64,000 nucleotides of DNA from Chryseobacterium indologenes (GTDB lineage: Bacteria > Bacteroidota > Bacteroidia > Flavobacteriales > Weeksellaceae), in the NCBI RefSeq assembly GCF_002025665.1, contig NZ_CP018786.1, positions 4,030,001 through 4,094,000 on the forward strand. Direction: 5' to 3'. Made by a program: the position numbers and the translations under genes. Position 1 is the stretch's first letter; each line of letters starts with the position of its first letter. This document shows positions 41,919 to 51,739 of the stretch, piece by piece. A model generated the notes under the pieces. That model searched no databases, was not told the origin of the DNA, and worked only from the letters and a program-made list of their open reading frames with translations.

Positions 41919-43541
41919 ATGCCCTTATCTTATGTGTATGGAACTTCTGAGGTGCCATTATTAGGCCAGACCATCGGAGCCAATCTTAAAAGTACTGTCG
42001 AAAAATATCCCCATCAAGAAGCATTAGTCTGTGTTCATCAGAATTACAGAGCTACTTATCAGGAATTTTACAATCAGACAACAGCTGTCTCAAAAGCTTT
42101 ACTATTTTTAGGAGCAAAAGCAGGCGACAGAATCGGAATCTGGTCTTCCAACCGCTATGAATGGGTACTTTTGCAATATGCGACTGCAAGAATAGGAACT
42201 ATTTTAGTGAATATCAATCCGGCCTATAGAACTCACGAACTGACCTATGTACTCAATCAATCGGAAGTTCGCTTTATTTTTTCTTCTTTAAGCTTTAAGA
42301 CCAGTAATTATAAAGAAATGGTTGAATATGCAAAAGAAGTATGTCCAACCCTTGATCACGAAATATTCTTTGATGAAAACTGGGAAGAATTTGTGAATAA
42401 CGGACAGGAAATTTCAGATGAAGTGCTTCATAGTTTTGAAGAACATGTACAGTTTGACGATCCGGTTAATATTCAATATACTTCCGGAACGACCGGTTTT
42501 CCGAAAGGAGTTACCCTTTCCCATCATAATATTCTCAATAATGGTTATTTTATTGGTATCAGACTAAAATATACTGAGAAAGACCGCGTCTGCATTCCTG
42601 TACCTTTTTACCACTGCTTTGGGATGGTTATCGGAAACATGTGCTGTACAGCTCACGGAGCCTGTATGGTAATCCCGAATGACAGTTTTGATCCGGAGAT
42701 TACTTTAAAAGCTGTTTCAGACGAAAAATGTACTTCATTGTATGGAGTACCTACTATGTTTATTGCTGAACTGGCAGTAAAAGATTTTGACACCTATGAT
42801 TTTTCAAGCTTAAGAACCGGTGTTATGGCGGGCTCTGTATGCCCTCCTGAAATCATGAAAAAAGTAGAAAGCCTGATGAATATTAAAGAAATGAGTATCT
42901 GCTATGGGATGACAGAAACTTCACCTGTATCTACTCAGACTTTAATAGGTACACTGCTGGAAAAGCAGGTCAGCACAGTAGGAACGGTTCAGGACCATCT
43001 TGAGATAAAAATCATTGATGAAAGTGGCAGAACTTTAAAACGTGGTGAGCATGGCGAACTTTGCACAAGAGGGTATTCTGTCATGTTGAAATACTGGAAT
43101 GATCCTGAAAACACCAAGAAAGTACTGGATGATGCCCGCTGGATGCATACCGGAGATATGGCAGTAATGGACAAAGATGGCTATATTACCATTTCAGGAA
43201 GAATAAAAGATCTGATCATTCGTGGTGGAGAAAATATTTCACCTAAGGAAATTGAAGATTTTTTATATACGTATACCAACATTCTTGATGTCCAGATTAT
43301 TGGGGTTCCCAGTGAAAAATTCGGGGAAGAAGTAATGGCGTGGGTAAAAGTGAGAAAAGGATTTACTATTACTGCTGAAGAGCTACAAGAATACTGCAAA
43401 GGAAGAATTGCCCATTATAAAGTTCCGAAATACTGGAAATTTGTAGATGAATTTCCAATGACCATTTCCGGAAAAATAAGAAAGGTGGAAATGCGGGAGA
43501 TTTCAATGAAAGAACTTGAATTAGGTAGCTTTAAAGATTAA
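41919..43541 (+). CDS. Medium/long-chain acyl-CoA synthetase (AMP-binding)
   Basis: A 540-residue ANL-superfamily ligase. The P-loop is YTSGTTGFPKGVTLSHHN near residue 187, A5 is SICYGMTETSP near 328, A7 is MHTGDMAVMDKDGY near 407, and the A10 lysine is in PMTISGKIRKVEMRE near 520. The N-terminal LGQTIGANL and the later RGYSVMLKYWNDP resemble fatty-acid CoA ligases of the FadD3/AcsF2 group. It activates a carboxylic acid to acyl-AMP and then acyl-CoA. Chain-length preference is unknown. A strong terminator follows. Confidence 0.87.
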   Translation: MPLSYVYGTSEVPLLGQTIGANLKSTVEKYPHQEALVCVHQNYRATYQEFYNQTTAVSKALLFLGAKAGDRIGIWSSNRYEWVLLQYATARIGTILVNINPAYRTHELTYVLNQSEVRFIFSSLSFKTSNYKEMVEYAKEVCPTLDHEIFFDENWEEFVNNGQEISDEVLHSFEEHVQFDDPVNIQYTSGTTGFPKGVTLSHHNILNNGYFIGIRLKYTEKDRVCIPVPFYHCFGMVIGNMCCTAHGACMVIPNDSFDPEITLKAVSDEKCTSLYGVPTMFIAELAVKDFDTYDFSSLRTGVMAGSVCPPEIMKKVESLMNIKEMSICYGMTETSPVSTQTLIGTLLEKQVSTVGTVQDHLEIKIIDESGRTLKRGEHGELCTRGYSVMLKYWNDPENTKKVLDDARWMHTGDMAVMDKDGYITISGRIKDLIIRGGENISPKEIEDFLYTYTNILDVQIIGVPSEKFGEEVMAWVKVRKGFTITAEELQEYCKGRIAHYKVPKYWKFVDEFPMTISGKIRKVEMREISMKELELGSFKD

Positions 43542-43582
43542 CTCAACACAAATAAAACGATAAATAGATTAACATCCATTAT

Positions 43583-43617
43583 AAAAAACCTGTTTAAGCT
43601 TTAAACAGGTTTTTTGA
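43583..43617. terminator. Bidirectional terminator after the acyl-CoA synthetase gene
   Basis: Perfect 15-bp inverted repeat (43583-43597 with 43601-43615, loop GCT) flanked by A6 and T6. It separates two convergent genes and could also serve the leftward propeller gene. Confidence 0.9.
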
Positions 43618-43688
43618 TATGAATTTACTTTTGAATAATCGATTATCTTTAATTATCAGAAAATCTTGAACATTTAATTCAGACATAC

Positions 43689-45842
43689 TTATTCAGGTTC
43701 TGCAATTCCGAGGAAAATTACAACTCCATCACCACCGGGATTATCAAAAACATCTACCAGAGCTGACGGTTTCCAGTTGTTCATACACCAAAGATTTCCT
43801 GCGCCGTCAATATTCGTTGAAGTAAGTCTCATAATAGGCTGATAACATTGCATTCGTAACTCTTCGTGTTTTGACTCGTGCAATTTTGGTTGATGCTGAG
43901 TACCATATAAAGGATATCCGTTCGCTAAAGTAACCTCAGAACCTCCTGTAGGAAGAGTAAGCAGCATTGCTGTTTCCGGCTTTGAGGGATCACGAAGCAT
44001 CGTTACTCCAAAAGGTCCCTGCATATCCAGCCCAGAATTATTCTTAAAATCCGTTTCATGACCAAAATTGGCTAGAAAAACTGTCTGATTTTTATCTATT
44101 TTAACTCCCCATGGAGCATAAGTATTGACATCATAATATCCCATAATGGTTAAAAGATCTTGACTAAGAACTGTAGCACGGCTGCTGCTTACTCCTACCA
44201 CAACAACATTTCCATCTCCATTTATTGCAATCTGACGAAGTGATTCATACCCTTCCTGTTTATTGGCACTTTCAGAATAATTGCTAAACCAGCTATGGGT
44301 AACCACCAATTGATCTTCCTCAATTGTAACTTTATAAACCGCTGAAAAGGCACAGTTTTCAGGAAAATCTTTATCATAATTTCCAATACAGGAAACATAA
44401 GCACTTCCTTTGTGATCAGGAGTTACATCAAATATTTTCAAATAAGGGGTTAGGGTTGGCAACGGAGGTAAGCCTGGAGATTTTTTTACAGGAAATTCAT
44501 TACAGATAAGGGTGAGGGCTGCAGTGGGACCTTTCTCAAAGTCGTTATCCTCTGGTTTTAAATAAACCACTACTGCACTTGGTTCGTTTTCAAAAGGATA
44601 AACTCCTGGCTTGGCAGGCGCAAAAGGTTCCTGACAACCTACTGAAGCCATCCAAAGGTTCCCCTGATTATCATATTCCATTCCCTGGACACGGGAAAGT
44701 CCTAATGTAAAGCCATTGGAAGGACTTACGGGCTTTCCGTCTTTATAATAAAAACGAGAAATACTTCCCTCTTGTGGATTATTATATTCTGAGCCCCATC
44801 CGAAGTTTCCGAAAGAAATATATTTTTTATCGGGGCTAACGGCAGCTCCAAAAGCTACTCCAAGTAATCCGCCACCCTGAACCGGAGAAAAATCGGCAGG
44901 CGTAGCATCATATTTGTAAACAGGGCAATGAGTTCCGGAATCCGGAGAACCCGCCCGAAAGTTATTAGCAATCCATGCGTTATCATCTGCATCAAAAACA
45001 ACAAAGGCTGCTCCACTCGGAATAAAGTTCTTAGCTCCTGATGAATTACTTTTTAATGTAAGAGTCCAGTTATTAGGAATCTTTTGATCCTCGGTCATAT
45101 TTTTCATTGAGACTAATGAATCAGAGTAGATTTCTTCCAATCCAAAAAGCATCTGATAAATATTACCTGCATTATTACAGGGATCATGCAGTAGATTTCT
45201 TATTGCCTGAAGGAAATTTTTGTTTGATTCAGAAGGTTCATGCCACGCATAATCCAAAAATTGTCTATAAAAAGGCTTTCCTGTACTGATGATTGGATTT
45301 GTTATAGAATAATAGTATAAATTACATAAAGAGTTGAACATTGGATAACTGTTCGTTTCAAAACCGTTTGGCGAAGTACTGATCATATCTCCGATGGCTC
45401 CTTCTGTTTTATACAGATTCTTCTTCATTCCATAAGAGATTTTCACATTTCTCTCAGTTCCTGAAATGTGTACTGCTCCATCGTCATCTACTTTTGTCAT
45501 ACGTGCAAATGTATAGATTGAAGCAATAGAGGATTCAGGATTCACAATGACTGGAAAAAGGATATCAGGAAGATAAAATGTTGCTAATAAACTTAAAGGT
45601 TCACCGTCAATTTTGTATACAGTATTATCAATTATATATTCATGTATCCAAACGGTTACAGCATAATATTCAGATTCTGCATTCTTAATTTCAACACTGA
45701 AAGTGTTGTCTTCAAATGACGTTTTGTTATTAACAGCGCCAATGAAATTTTCAGCAATTCCAAAAACTTGGAAACTCCCTGAAGTGATGGTTATATTCTT
45801 CACCTCAACACTAAATTGAACGGTTTTTGTGGACATAAGCAA
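43689..45842 (-). CDS. Large uncharacterised protein with beta-propeller-like C-terminal region
   Basis: A 717-residue protein without a recognisable signal peptide. The first 130 residues are beta-rich. Residues about 280-700 contain repeated propeller-like strands with D-x-x-G-N-x-W motifs: FDADDNAWIANNF, YDNQGNLWMASVG, INGDGNVVVVGVS, IDGAGNLWCMNNW. These are like those of NHL or streptogramin-lyase (Vgb) folds. It has many Pro and Asn residues. An ATG two codons in (MSTKTVQFSV) may be the true start. Function is unknown; secretion by a non-Sec route or a cytosolic role are both possible. Confidence 0.65.
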   Translation of the reverse strand: MLMSTKTVQFSVEVKNITITSGSFQVFGIAENFIGAVNNKTSFEDNTFSVEIKNAESEYYAVTVWIHEYIIDNTVYKIDGEPLSLLATFYLPDILFPVIVNPESSIASIYTFARMTKVDDDGAVHISGTERNVKISYGMKKNLYKTEGAIGDMISTSPNGFETNSYPMFNSLCNLYYYSITNPIISTGKPFYRQFLDYAWHEPSESNKNFLQAIRNLLHDPCNNAGNIYQMLFGLEEIYSDSLVSMKNMTEDQKIPNNWTLTLKSNSSGAKNFIPSGAAFVVFDADDNAWIANNFRAGSPDSGTHCPVYKYDATPADFSPVQGGGLLGVAFGAAVSPDKKYISFGNFGWGSEYNNPQEGSISRFYYKDGKPVSPSNGFTLGLSRVQGMEYDNQGNLWMASVGCQEPFAPAKPGVYPFENEPSAVVVYLKPEDNDFEKGPTAALTLICNEFPVKKSPGLPPLPTLTPYLKIFDVTPDHKGSAYVSCIGNYDKDFPENCAFSAVYKVTIEEDQLVVTHSWFSNYSESANKQEGYESLRQIAINGDGNVVVVGVSSSRATVLSQDLLTIMGYYDVNTYAPWGVKIDKNQTVFLANFGHETDFKNNSGLDMQGPFGVTMLRDPSKPETAMLLTLPTGGSEVTLANGYPLYGTQHQPKLHESKHEELRMQCYQPIMRLTSTNIDGAGNLWCMNNWKPSALVDVFDNPGGDGVVIFLGIAEPE

Positions 45843-45983
45843 ATGATTAATTGTTCAGTTAGAAATTAATCAAATGTCGGAATAAACAATTGGATTTTAT
45901 TCAGTAGAAATACGGTACTGAAATAAGTTACAGAAGATCTTTATGTTACAATATGGATGAAAATCTAAACATGTTCAATAATA

Positions 45984-46014
45984 AAAAAAGCATTCCAAAT
46001 TGAAATGCTTTTTT
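45984..46014. terminator. Terminator of rpoN
   Basis: An 11-bp perfect stem (45984-45994 with 46004-46014) flanked by A- and T-runs, just after the rpoN stop. Symmetric, so active in both directions. Confidence 0.85.
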
Positions 46015-46020
46015 ATATTG

Positions 46021-47484
46021 TTAAAGTTCTTTTCTTAACCTCGCGACAGGAATATTGAGCTGTTCACGATATTTTGCAATTGTTCTTCTGGCAATATTAT
46101 AACCCTGCTCTTTCAGGATGACTACTAATGCATCATCTGTAAGTGGTTTTCTCTTATTTTCTTTACTGATAACTTCCTGAAGATGGGTTTTGATCTCCTT
46201 GGTAGAAACTTCTTCTCCATCATCATTTGTTAAACTGTCTGAGAACAGATCTTTAAGGTAAACAATCCCATTAGGAGTATCTGCATACTTACTTTTTACC
46301 ACTCTTGAAATGGTAGAAATGTCAAAACCTGTAATATCTGCAACATCCTTCAGAATCATTGGTTTCAGAGACTTTTCGTCACCGGTGATAAAATAATCCT
46401 TCTGGAATTTTACAATGGCTGTAATTGTCTGTAATAAGGTATTCTGACGCTGATTAATAGCATCAATATACCATTTTGCTGCATCCAGTTTTTGTTTGAT
46501 AAATAAGGCAGCCTGCTTGTGTTCCGATGAGTTTTTATCATGGGAATAGGTAGTCAGAATATCTTTATATTCTTCTGAAACTCTTAGTGTAGGTGCATTC
46601 TTGCTGTTCAGCATAGGAATTACCTGCCCGTCTTTCACCTGAATAACAAAGTCCGGAATAATCTCCTGATTAATCGTAATTGTCTGCGTATCAAAGTTTC
46701 CTCCTACTTTAGGAGAAAGTTTTGATATTTCATCCAGAGCATCTTTCAGATCGTCTTCTTCAATATCATATTTCTGAATGATCTTGTTATAATGCTTATT
46801 GGTTAAAGCTTCAAACTGATGTCTTAAGATATTGGCAGCCAAAGAAACAGCTTTATCTGAGCTTACTTTCTTTTCAATCTGTAATAAAAGGCATTCCTGC
46901 AGACCTCTTGCTCCTACTCCGGGCGGATCCAGTTTCTGAACATAATTTTCAAGGATATCCTCCACTCTTTCTTTAGTAGTATAAATTCCCTGTGAGAAAG
47001 CGAGATCATCAACAATAGATTTGATCTCTCTTCTCAGATATCCGTCTGTATCTAAATTCCCGATCAGGTATTCTGCAATCTTCAGATCTTCATCACCAAT
47101 ATTCACCAGGTGAATCTGTTCTGTAAGATAATCATATAAGGACTGGCCTTCCGTTAAAAGACTCTCGTTATCAAATTCTTCATCATCCGGAGAGTAGTTG
47201 CTGGATGCGGTTTTATAGCTTGGTTCATCGTCATAAATATATTCATTGACGTCGAAATCTGTTTCAATGCTTTCTGTACCCTCATCCTGATAAGCATCTT
47301 CAAGGGAAGAATATTCGTCTTCCTTAGAATCCTCTTTTGCAATTTCCAAAGCCGGGTTTTCTTCTAACTCTCTCTCCAGTTCCTCTTCAAATTCAAGAGT
47401 ATGAAGTTGAATAAGCTTCATCAACTGGATCTGCTGAGGGGCCAGCTTCTGTCCTAATTTGAGTTGTAAGTGTTGTTTAAGCAT
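46021..47484 (-). CDS. rpoN: RNA polymerase sigma-54 factor
   Basis: A 487-residue RpoN. The Gln/Leu-rich activator-interacting region I is at the N terminus (LKLGQKLAPQQIQLMKLIQL), followed by an acidic region II (about 50-125). Core-binding and helix-turn-helix domains follow, and the RpoN box ARRTIAKYRE lies near residue 468. It directs transcription that needs AAA+ enhancer-binding proteins; none is encoded in this window. It has its own terminator. Confidence 0.95.
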   Translation of the reverse strand: MLKQHLQLKLGQKLAPQQIQLMKLIQLHTLEFEEELERELEENPALEIAKEDSKEDEYSSLEDAYQDEGTESIETDFDVNEYIYDDEPSYKTASSNYSPDDEEFDNESLLTEGQSLYDYLTEQIHLVNIGDEDLKIAEYLIGNLDTDGYLRREIKSIVDDLAFSQGIYTTKERVEDILENYVQKLDPPGVGARGLQECLLLQIEKKVSSDKAVSLAANILRHQFEALTNKHYNKIIQKYDIEEDDLKDALDEISKLSPKVGGNFDTQTITINQEIIPDFVIQVKDGQVIPMLNSKNAPTLRVSEEYKDILTTYSHDKNSSEHKQAALFIKQKLDAAKWYIDAINQRQNTLLQTITAIVKFQKDYFITGDEKSLKPMILKDVADITGFDISTISRVVKSKYADTPNGIVYLKDLFSDSLTNDDGEEVSTKEIKTHLQEVISKENKRKPLTDDALVVILKEQGYNIARRTIAKYREQLNIPVARLRKEL

Positions 47485-47602
47485 ATTCTTATTTGCGTTT
47501 TAACATAACATATTCTACGAATTTAATAAATTTATTTGATAAAAAACACATTTAGCATGATTTTTGCATTACTTACCCTAATATAATAAACTATTAAATA
47601 AT

Positions 47603-47637
47603 AAAAAAAGCCTTAACTTGTGATTAAGGCTTTTTTT
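47603..47637. terminator. Terminator of asnS
   Basis: Perfect 14-bp inverted repeat (47603-47616 with 47624-47637, loop 7 nt) flanked by A7 and T7 runs, 7 bp after the asnS stop on the minus strand. Confidence 0.9.
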
Positions 47638-47643
47638 ATTGTT

Positions 47644-49092
47644 CTAGAATTCAGCGCTTTTCGGTGTTCTAGGGAAAGGAATTACATCTCTGATATTCGT
47701 CATTCCTGTTACGAAAAGAACTAGTCTTTCAAGTCCTAAACCAAAGCCTGCATGCGGCACGGAACCGAATTTTCTGGTATCAAGATACCACCAAAGTTCG
47801 TGCTCATCTACGTGCATATCTTCCATTTTCTGTTTTAAAACATCTAATCTTGCTTCTCTCTCTGATCCACCGATGATCTCACCGATACCAGGGAAAAGAA
47901 CATCCATAGCTGCTACGGTTTTGTTGTCATCGTTCAGTTTCATATAGAAAGCTTTGATTTCTTTCGGGTAGTCAAATAATACTACCGGGCTTTCAAAATG
48001 TTTTTCAACAAGGTATCTTTCGTGCTCAGACTGAAGGTCAGTTCCCCATTTTTCAACCGGGTAAGCAAATTTCCCTTTTTTATTTTCTTTAGAGTTCAGT
48101 AAGATTTCGATAGCTTCTGTATAGCTTACACGCTTAAAACGCTTAGCGATAACATTCTGAAGTTTTTCGATAAGACCTTCTTTTGCTCTTTCTTTTTCTG
48201 GTTTTGTCTTTTGTTCTTCCGCAAAACGGTTGTCTAAGAACTCAAGATCATCTTTACAATTATCCAATACGTACTGGATCACATACTTTAAGAAATCTTC
48301 CGCCAGGTCGATATTATCTTCAAGGTTGTTGAATGCCACTTCCGGTTCAATCATCCAGAACTCGGCAAGGTGTCTTGTCGTGTTAGAATTTTCAGCACGG
48401 AAAGTAGGTCCGAATGTATAAATTCTTCCCAATCCCATCGCTGCAGTTTCTCCTTCCAGCTGTCCTGAAACGGTAAGGTTTGTTTTTTTACCGAAGAAAT
48501 CCTGTGTAAAATCAATTTCACCGTCTTCCGTTTTCGGCATATTGTTCAGATCAAAGTTTGTTACGCCAAACATTTCACCTGCTCCTTCCGCATCTGCCCC
48601 TGTAATAACCGGAGTGTTGATATAGAAAAACTGATTCTGGTTGAAGAATGAATGAACGGCAAAACTTACTGCGTGACGTACTCTGAACACCGCTCCGAAA
48701 AGGTTCGTTCTGAATCTTAAGTGAGCCTGCTCACGAAGTTTCTCAAGACTATGTTTTTTAGGCTGAAGAATTGTACTCTGAAGTTCTTCTGTAAAGTTAT
48801 CTCCTAAAATAATGATCTTTTTAGCGATAATTTCCACAGATTGTCCTGCTCCCTGGCTTTCCACCACTTCTCCTACTACTTTCAGGGAAGAAGCTGTACT
48901 GATATTCTTAAGAATAGCTTCATCAAAATTTTCGAAATCAACAACTATCTGCAAATTATTAATCGTAGAACCATCATTAAGCGCAATAAAGCGATTAGCA
49001 CGGAAGGATCTTACCCATCCGTAAACTGTAATGTCATGATGTAATACTTTCTTGTAATCCTTTAGGATTTCTTTGATCGTTTGCTTTTTCAT
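47644..49092 (-). CDS. asnS: Asparaginyl-tRNA synthetase
   Basis: A 482-residue class IIb synthetase. An N-terminal OB-fold anticodon domain (VYGWVRSFRANRFIALNDGS) is followed by motif 2 (FRAENSNTTRHLAEFWMIEPE near residue 228; core FRAENSNTTRH) and motif 3 (GFGLGLERLVLFVTGM near 455). The HLAEFWMIEPE block and the DxRxFGSVPHAGFG end (WWYLDTRKFGSVPHAGFG) match AsnRS rather than AspRS. It is probably monocistronic with its own promoter and terminator. Confidence 0.94.
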   Translation of the reverse strand: MKKQTIKEILKDYKKVLHHDITVYGWVRSFRANRFIALNDGSTINNLQIVVDFENFDEAILKNISTASSLKVVGEVVESQGAGQSVEIIAKKIIILGDNFTEELQSTILQPKKHSLEKLREQAHLRFRTNLFGAVFRVRHAVSFAVHSFFNQNQFFYINTPVITGADAEGAGEMFGVTNFDLNNMPKTEDGEIDFTQDFFGKKTNLTVSGQLEGETAAMGLGRIYTFGPTFRAENSNTTRHLAEFWMIEPEVAFNNLEDNIDLAEDFLKYVIQYVLDNCKDDLEFLDNRFAEEQKTKPEKERAKEGLIEKLQNVIAKRFKRVSYTEAIEILLNSKENKKGKFAYPVEKWGTDLQSEHERYLVEKHFESPVVLFDYPKEIKAFYMKLNDDNKTVAAMDVLFPGIGEIIGGSEREARLDVLKQKMEDMHVDEHELWWYLDTRKFGSVPHAGFGLGLERLVLFVTGMTNIRDVIPFPRTPKSAEF

Positions 49093-49131
49093 TTGTTGAT
49101 GATAAATTTTTTATATAAAAATTAATGTCTG

Positions 49132-49139
49132 CAAAGTTA
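49132..49139 (-). promoter_or_regulatory. -7 promoter box of asnS
   Basis: TAACTTTG on the minus strand fits TAnnTTTG, about 40 bp before the asnS ATG, immediately after a terminator hairpin. A TTG occurs only 13 bp upstream, too close for the usual spacing. Confidence 0.5.
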
Positions 49140-49140
49140 C

Positions 49141-49171
49141 AAAAAAACAGCGCAACTTGATGATTGCGCTG
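49141..49171 (-). terminator. Terminator of the small frameshifted gene
   Basis: Perfect 8-bp GC-rich stem (49148-49155 with 49164-49171, loop 8 nt) followed on the minus strand by T7 (49147-49141). It lies 26 bp after the stop codon at 49197 and upstream of the asnS promoter. Confidence 0.85.
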
Positions 49172-49196
49172 TCTTTAAAAATCATTTAACAGGTAT

Positions 49197-49374
49197 TTAA
49201 ACTTTCAGTTCAGGAAATTCACCTTTTTTCTTCTGCCAACTCTTCTGCATTTTAAGGTTACATTTCCACTCAATATTGTCCTGAACTTCAATAATATCCG
49301 GAATATCCCCGGAATGAACACTTACACTATCACTTTTAAAAAGAATAAAATATTATTTTACTCTGAGTTTTCAT
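49197..49374 (-). pseudogene. Small hypothetical gene with an apparent single-base frameshift
   Basis: An ATG at 49374 opens a frame MKTQSKIIFYSF that stops after 12 codons, just past a run of five T. Removing one T from that run (plus-strand A5 at 49338-49342) joins it to an open frame of about 46 codons with coding-like composition (KSDSVSVHSGDIPD, WKCNLKMQKSWQKKKG, ending EFPELKV). The restored product would be 58 residues. A proper terminator follows. It may be a decayed gene, a sequencing error, or slippage-controlled. No family recognised. Confidence 0.5.
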
Positions 49375-49840
49375 GGAATTAGTTTTATTGAAATGGTTAT
49401 TAGTTTTTAAGTGATAAGTTCGTGGTAAATTACCGGGTTATACATCCATTTTTAGACTATACTATACTTTTAAACTGTGTGGCGGATTAACCGGATTTAC
49501 TGTTTAATGATTTTTAAATGATCACTACACTTTACATCTCTAAATTCTGAACAATTACTTCATGATTTACATTTTAGTTTTCTTGGTTATTAGTTTTTAT
49601 CCTCTTCTTCATTATTAGTTTTTATGATACAATTCCTGACTTGATTTTTTTAATGATCAACAGTTTGGAACTGATATCTTGTATTGTGCACATACAAAAT
49701 AAATGGTTGTGTTTTTACCTGAAGCAAAGATGCAGGAAGTGGAAGAATGATACAAGGGAATGCTTTATAGATTCATAAATTTATATACCTAAAAACATGA
49801 ATCTATAAACAATAAACAAATGAAAACCAATGAATTAAAC
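49375..49840. other. Non-coding region downstream of the TPR/AraC gene
   Basis: About 466 bp without a convincing gene. It holds a 13-bp perfect inverted repeat (49764-49776 with 49797-49809, loop 20 nt) and three copies of TTATTAGTTTTTA at 49397-49409, 49587-49599 and 49612-49624. Only peptide-size minus-strand frames occur. Confidence 0.6.
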
Positions 49841-51583
49841 TTAATCTAAAGACATGTTTTCAATTTCTTTCAAGTAGATAGAAAGTGGTGTTCCGGTTCG
49901 TTTTTTAAAGGCTAAAGTGAAGGCCTGCTCATTATTATATCCTAATTCTTCGGCGATAAAAGTGATTTTATAAGACCTGAATTTTTTGTCATTGGCCAAT
50001 CTGCTGATGGCATAATCAATACGAAGATCATTAAGATAGGTTGCAAAGTTTTTCCCTTTATAAGTATTGATAATTTCTGACAGATATTTTGAGTTTGTTT
50101 TTATTTTTTTGGCAAGACTTCCCAATGTAATTCCTTTATTCAAAAACTGATCATTGTTTTCAAATATTTCTAGTTCTTTTAAAATATTCTGGGCAATATC
50201 TTCAGAAATAGTTCTGGATGTTTTGTCCTCAACATTTTCTGTACTGATTGTTTGAACAGGTGCTGCTAAAATTTCATTTTTAATTTCCTGATCTCTGTTT
50301 TTTTCTCCTTTATTTTCATTAACAGATTGAATAAGATCCTGAGCAATCTTCTTATAGTTCTTTTCAGATTTCTTATATTTAAAGTAAACGTTGATAAACA
50401 GCAGATGTGATATCAATAAAAGACTTAAGACAATATAGAAAAGACTTTTTCTTTTGGTAAGCTCATTGGTAATACTTTCTTTTTCCTGTTGAAGTTCCGG
50501 AGTATCATATCTTCTCGGAAGCTCTCTGGAAATATATCTGAACTGCATATCCAAAACCTGATCTACTTTTAAAAAACGGTCTACATAATACAGTTGTTTT
50601 TCCTTATCACCGTTTTCTTTATAATAATCAATAAGATAGGTATATACATCTCTCAGCTCAGGATAGATATAGTTGGTTTTAAGAACCAGAGAATCTATCT
50701 TCCTGAAAAAGCCTACTGCTTTTTCTTTTTCCTGAATTCCGGCATAGGATTTTCCTAAATACAAAAGCGTATAATTATGATTTCTTTTACTGCCATTATT
50801 TTTTGTAAAGAAATATTTTTCGCATTCCAATAAGCCATCGATCGCTTTCTGATAATTTCTGGAATGCAGATTATAATATCCAAGCAGCCCAAGATTCTGA
50901 TGATATCGGTAAACATCTTTATTTTTTTTAGAATCCAGCAACCCGTCCTTTATCAATACATAAGCAGAATCCATTTTATTGATCTCTATGTAAGCATCCG
51001 CCAGATTCAGTTTGAGAGAATTTTTCTCATCTTCATTCATATAATCTGCATCATAAGCATAGTGTCTCAGTACTTTTGCTGTCTCTGCATGTTTTCCGAT
51101 ATAATTGTTCAGGTAGGCAATACTGATATGGGCCATAGCAATCTGCCTCTTATTTCCTTTTTCTTTTGCAAATTTCAGTCCCAGGATATAATTATTAAAT
51201 GCAGATTGAAGATTATCATTCTTAGAATATAAATTTCCTCTTAGCAAATAAATTCTCGCCGGATAGGTGTTTTCTTTGGAATTTTTTGTGATATACTGTA
51301 AGCTGTCTAAGTATTTTAATGCGTTGGGTAAGTCTTCATCAAAATGAAGCATAACATATCCTTCAGCAATATGAGTGGTGTTTTTTTCAGCTTTTGCCTT
51401 TTTAAGATAATAACTGGCTATACTTTTACTGTTTTCCTCATCCGTATGATTGCCATAGAATTCCTTTTCCAATTCCTCATAGGTACGTTGTTCCAGAGTT
51501 TTTTTTTCAACATTCAGAGTTTGTGCATGATAAAACACAACCCCTATAATTAAAAACAGTAGTAAAGATTTTATTTTCATCAT
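49841..51583 (-). CDS. TPR-repeat membrane sensor with AraC-type DNA-binding domain
   Basis: A 580-residue one-component regulator. An N-terminal signal/anchor (about 3-20, LLLFLIIGVVFYHAQ) is followed by tetratricopeptide-like helical repeats (about 40-345) that would lie in the periplasm. A membrane helix follows (about 378-400), then a charged linker and a C-terminal AraC helix-turn-helix pair (TYLNDLRIDYAISRL; FIAEELGYNNEQAFTLAFKKRTG). This domain order is common in Flavobacteriia. Signal and targets are unknown; an adjacent target is not evident. Confidence 0.8.
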   Translation of the reverse strand: MMKIKSLLLFLIIGVVFYHAQTLNVEKKTLEQRTYEELEKEFYGNHTDEENSKSIASYYLKKAKAEKNTTHIAEGYVMLHFDEDLPNALKYLDSLQYITKNSKENTYPARIYLLRGNLYSKNDNLQSAFNNYILGLKFAKEKGNKRQIAMAHISIAYLNNYIGKHAETAKVLRHYAYDADYMNEDEKNSLKLNLADAYIEINKMDSAYVLIKDGLLDSKKNKDVYRYHQNLGLLGYYNLHSRNYQKAIDGLLECEKYFFTKNNGSKRNHNYTLLYLGKSYAGIQEKEKAVGFFRKIDSLVLKTNYIYPELRDVYTYLIDYYKENGDKEKQLYYVDRFLKVDQVLDMQFRYISRELPRRYDTPELQQEKESITNELTKRKSLFYIVLSLLLISHLLFINVYFKYKKSEKNYKKIAQDLIQSVNENKGEKNRDQEIKNEILAAPVQTISTENVEDKTSRTISEDIAQNILKELEIFENNDQFLNKGITLGSLAKKIKTNSKYLSEIINTYKGKNFATYLNDLRIDYAISRLANDKKFRSYKITFIAEELGYNNEQAFTLAFKKRTGTPLSIYLKEIENMSLD

Positions 51584-51739
51584 TCATCCTAGCTATATTA
51601 CAAAAATATTATTTTTCTTCAGTAGATTCACCACTCCTTTTGCTTTTTTTCCATGTATTCATCCATATTTTCATTAAAATTTATAATAATAATTCAACAA
51701 AAAGTGAATACATACTAAAGATTATACTCTTTTCGAATA

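Noticed and set aside
44222..44404. A 60-codon minus-strand frame inside the propeller gene
   Set aside because: It is a shadow of the real 717-residue gene, with no start-region signals.
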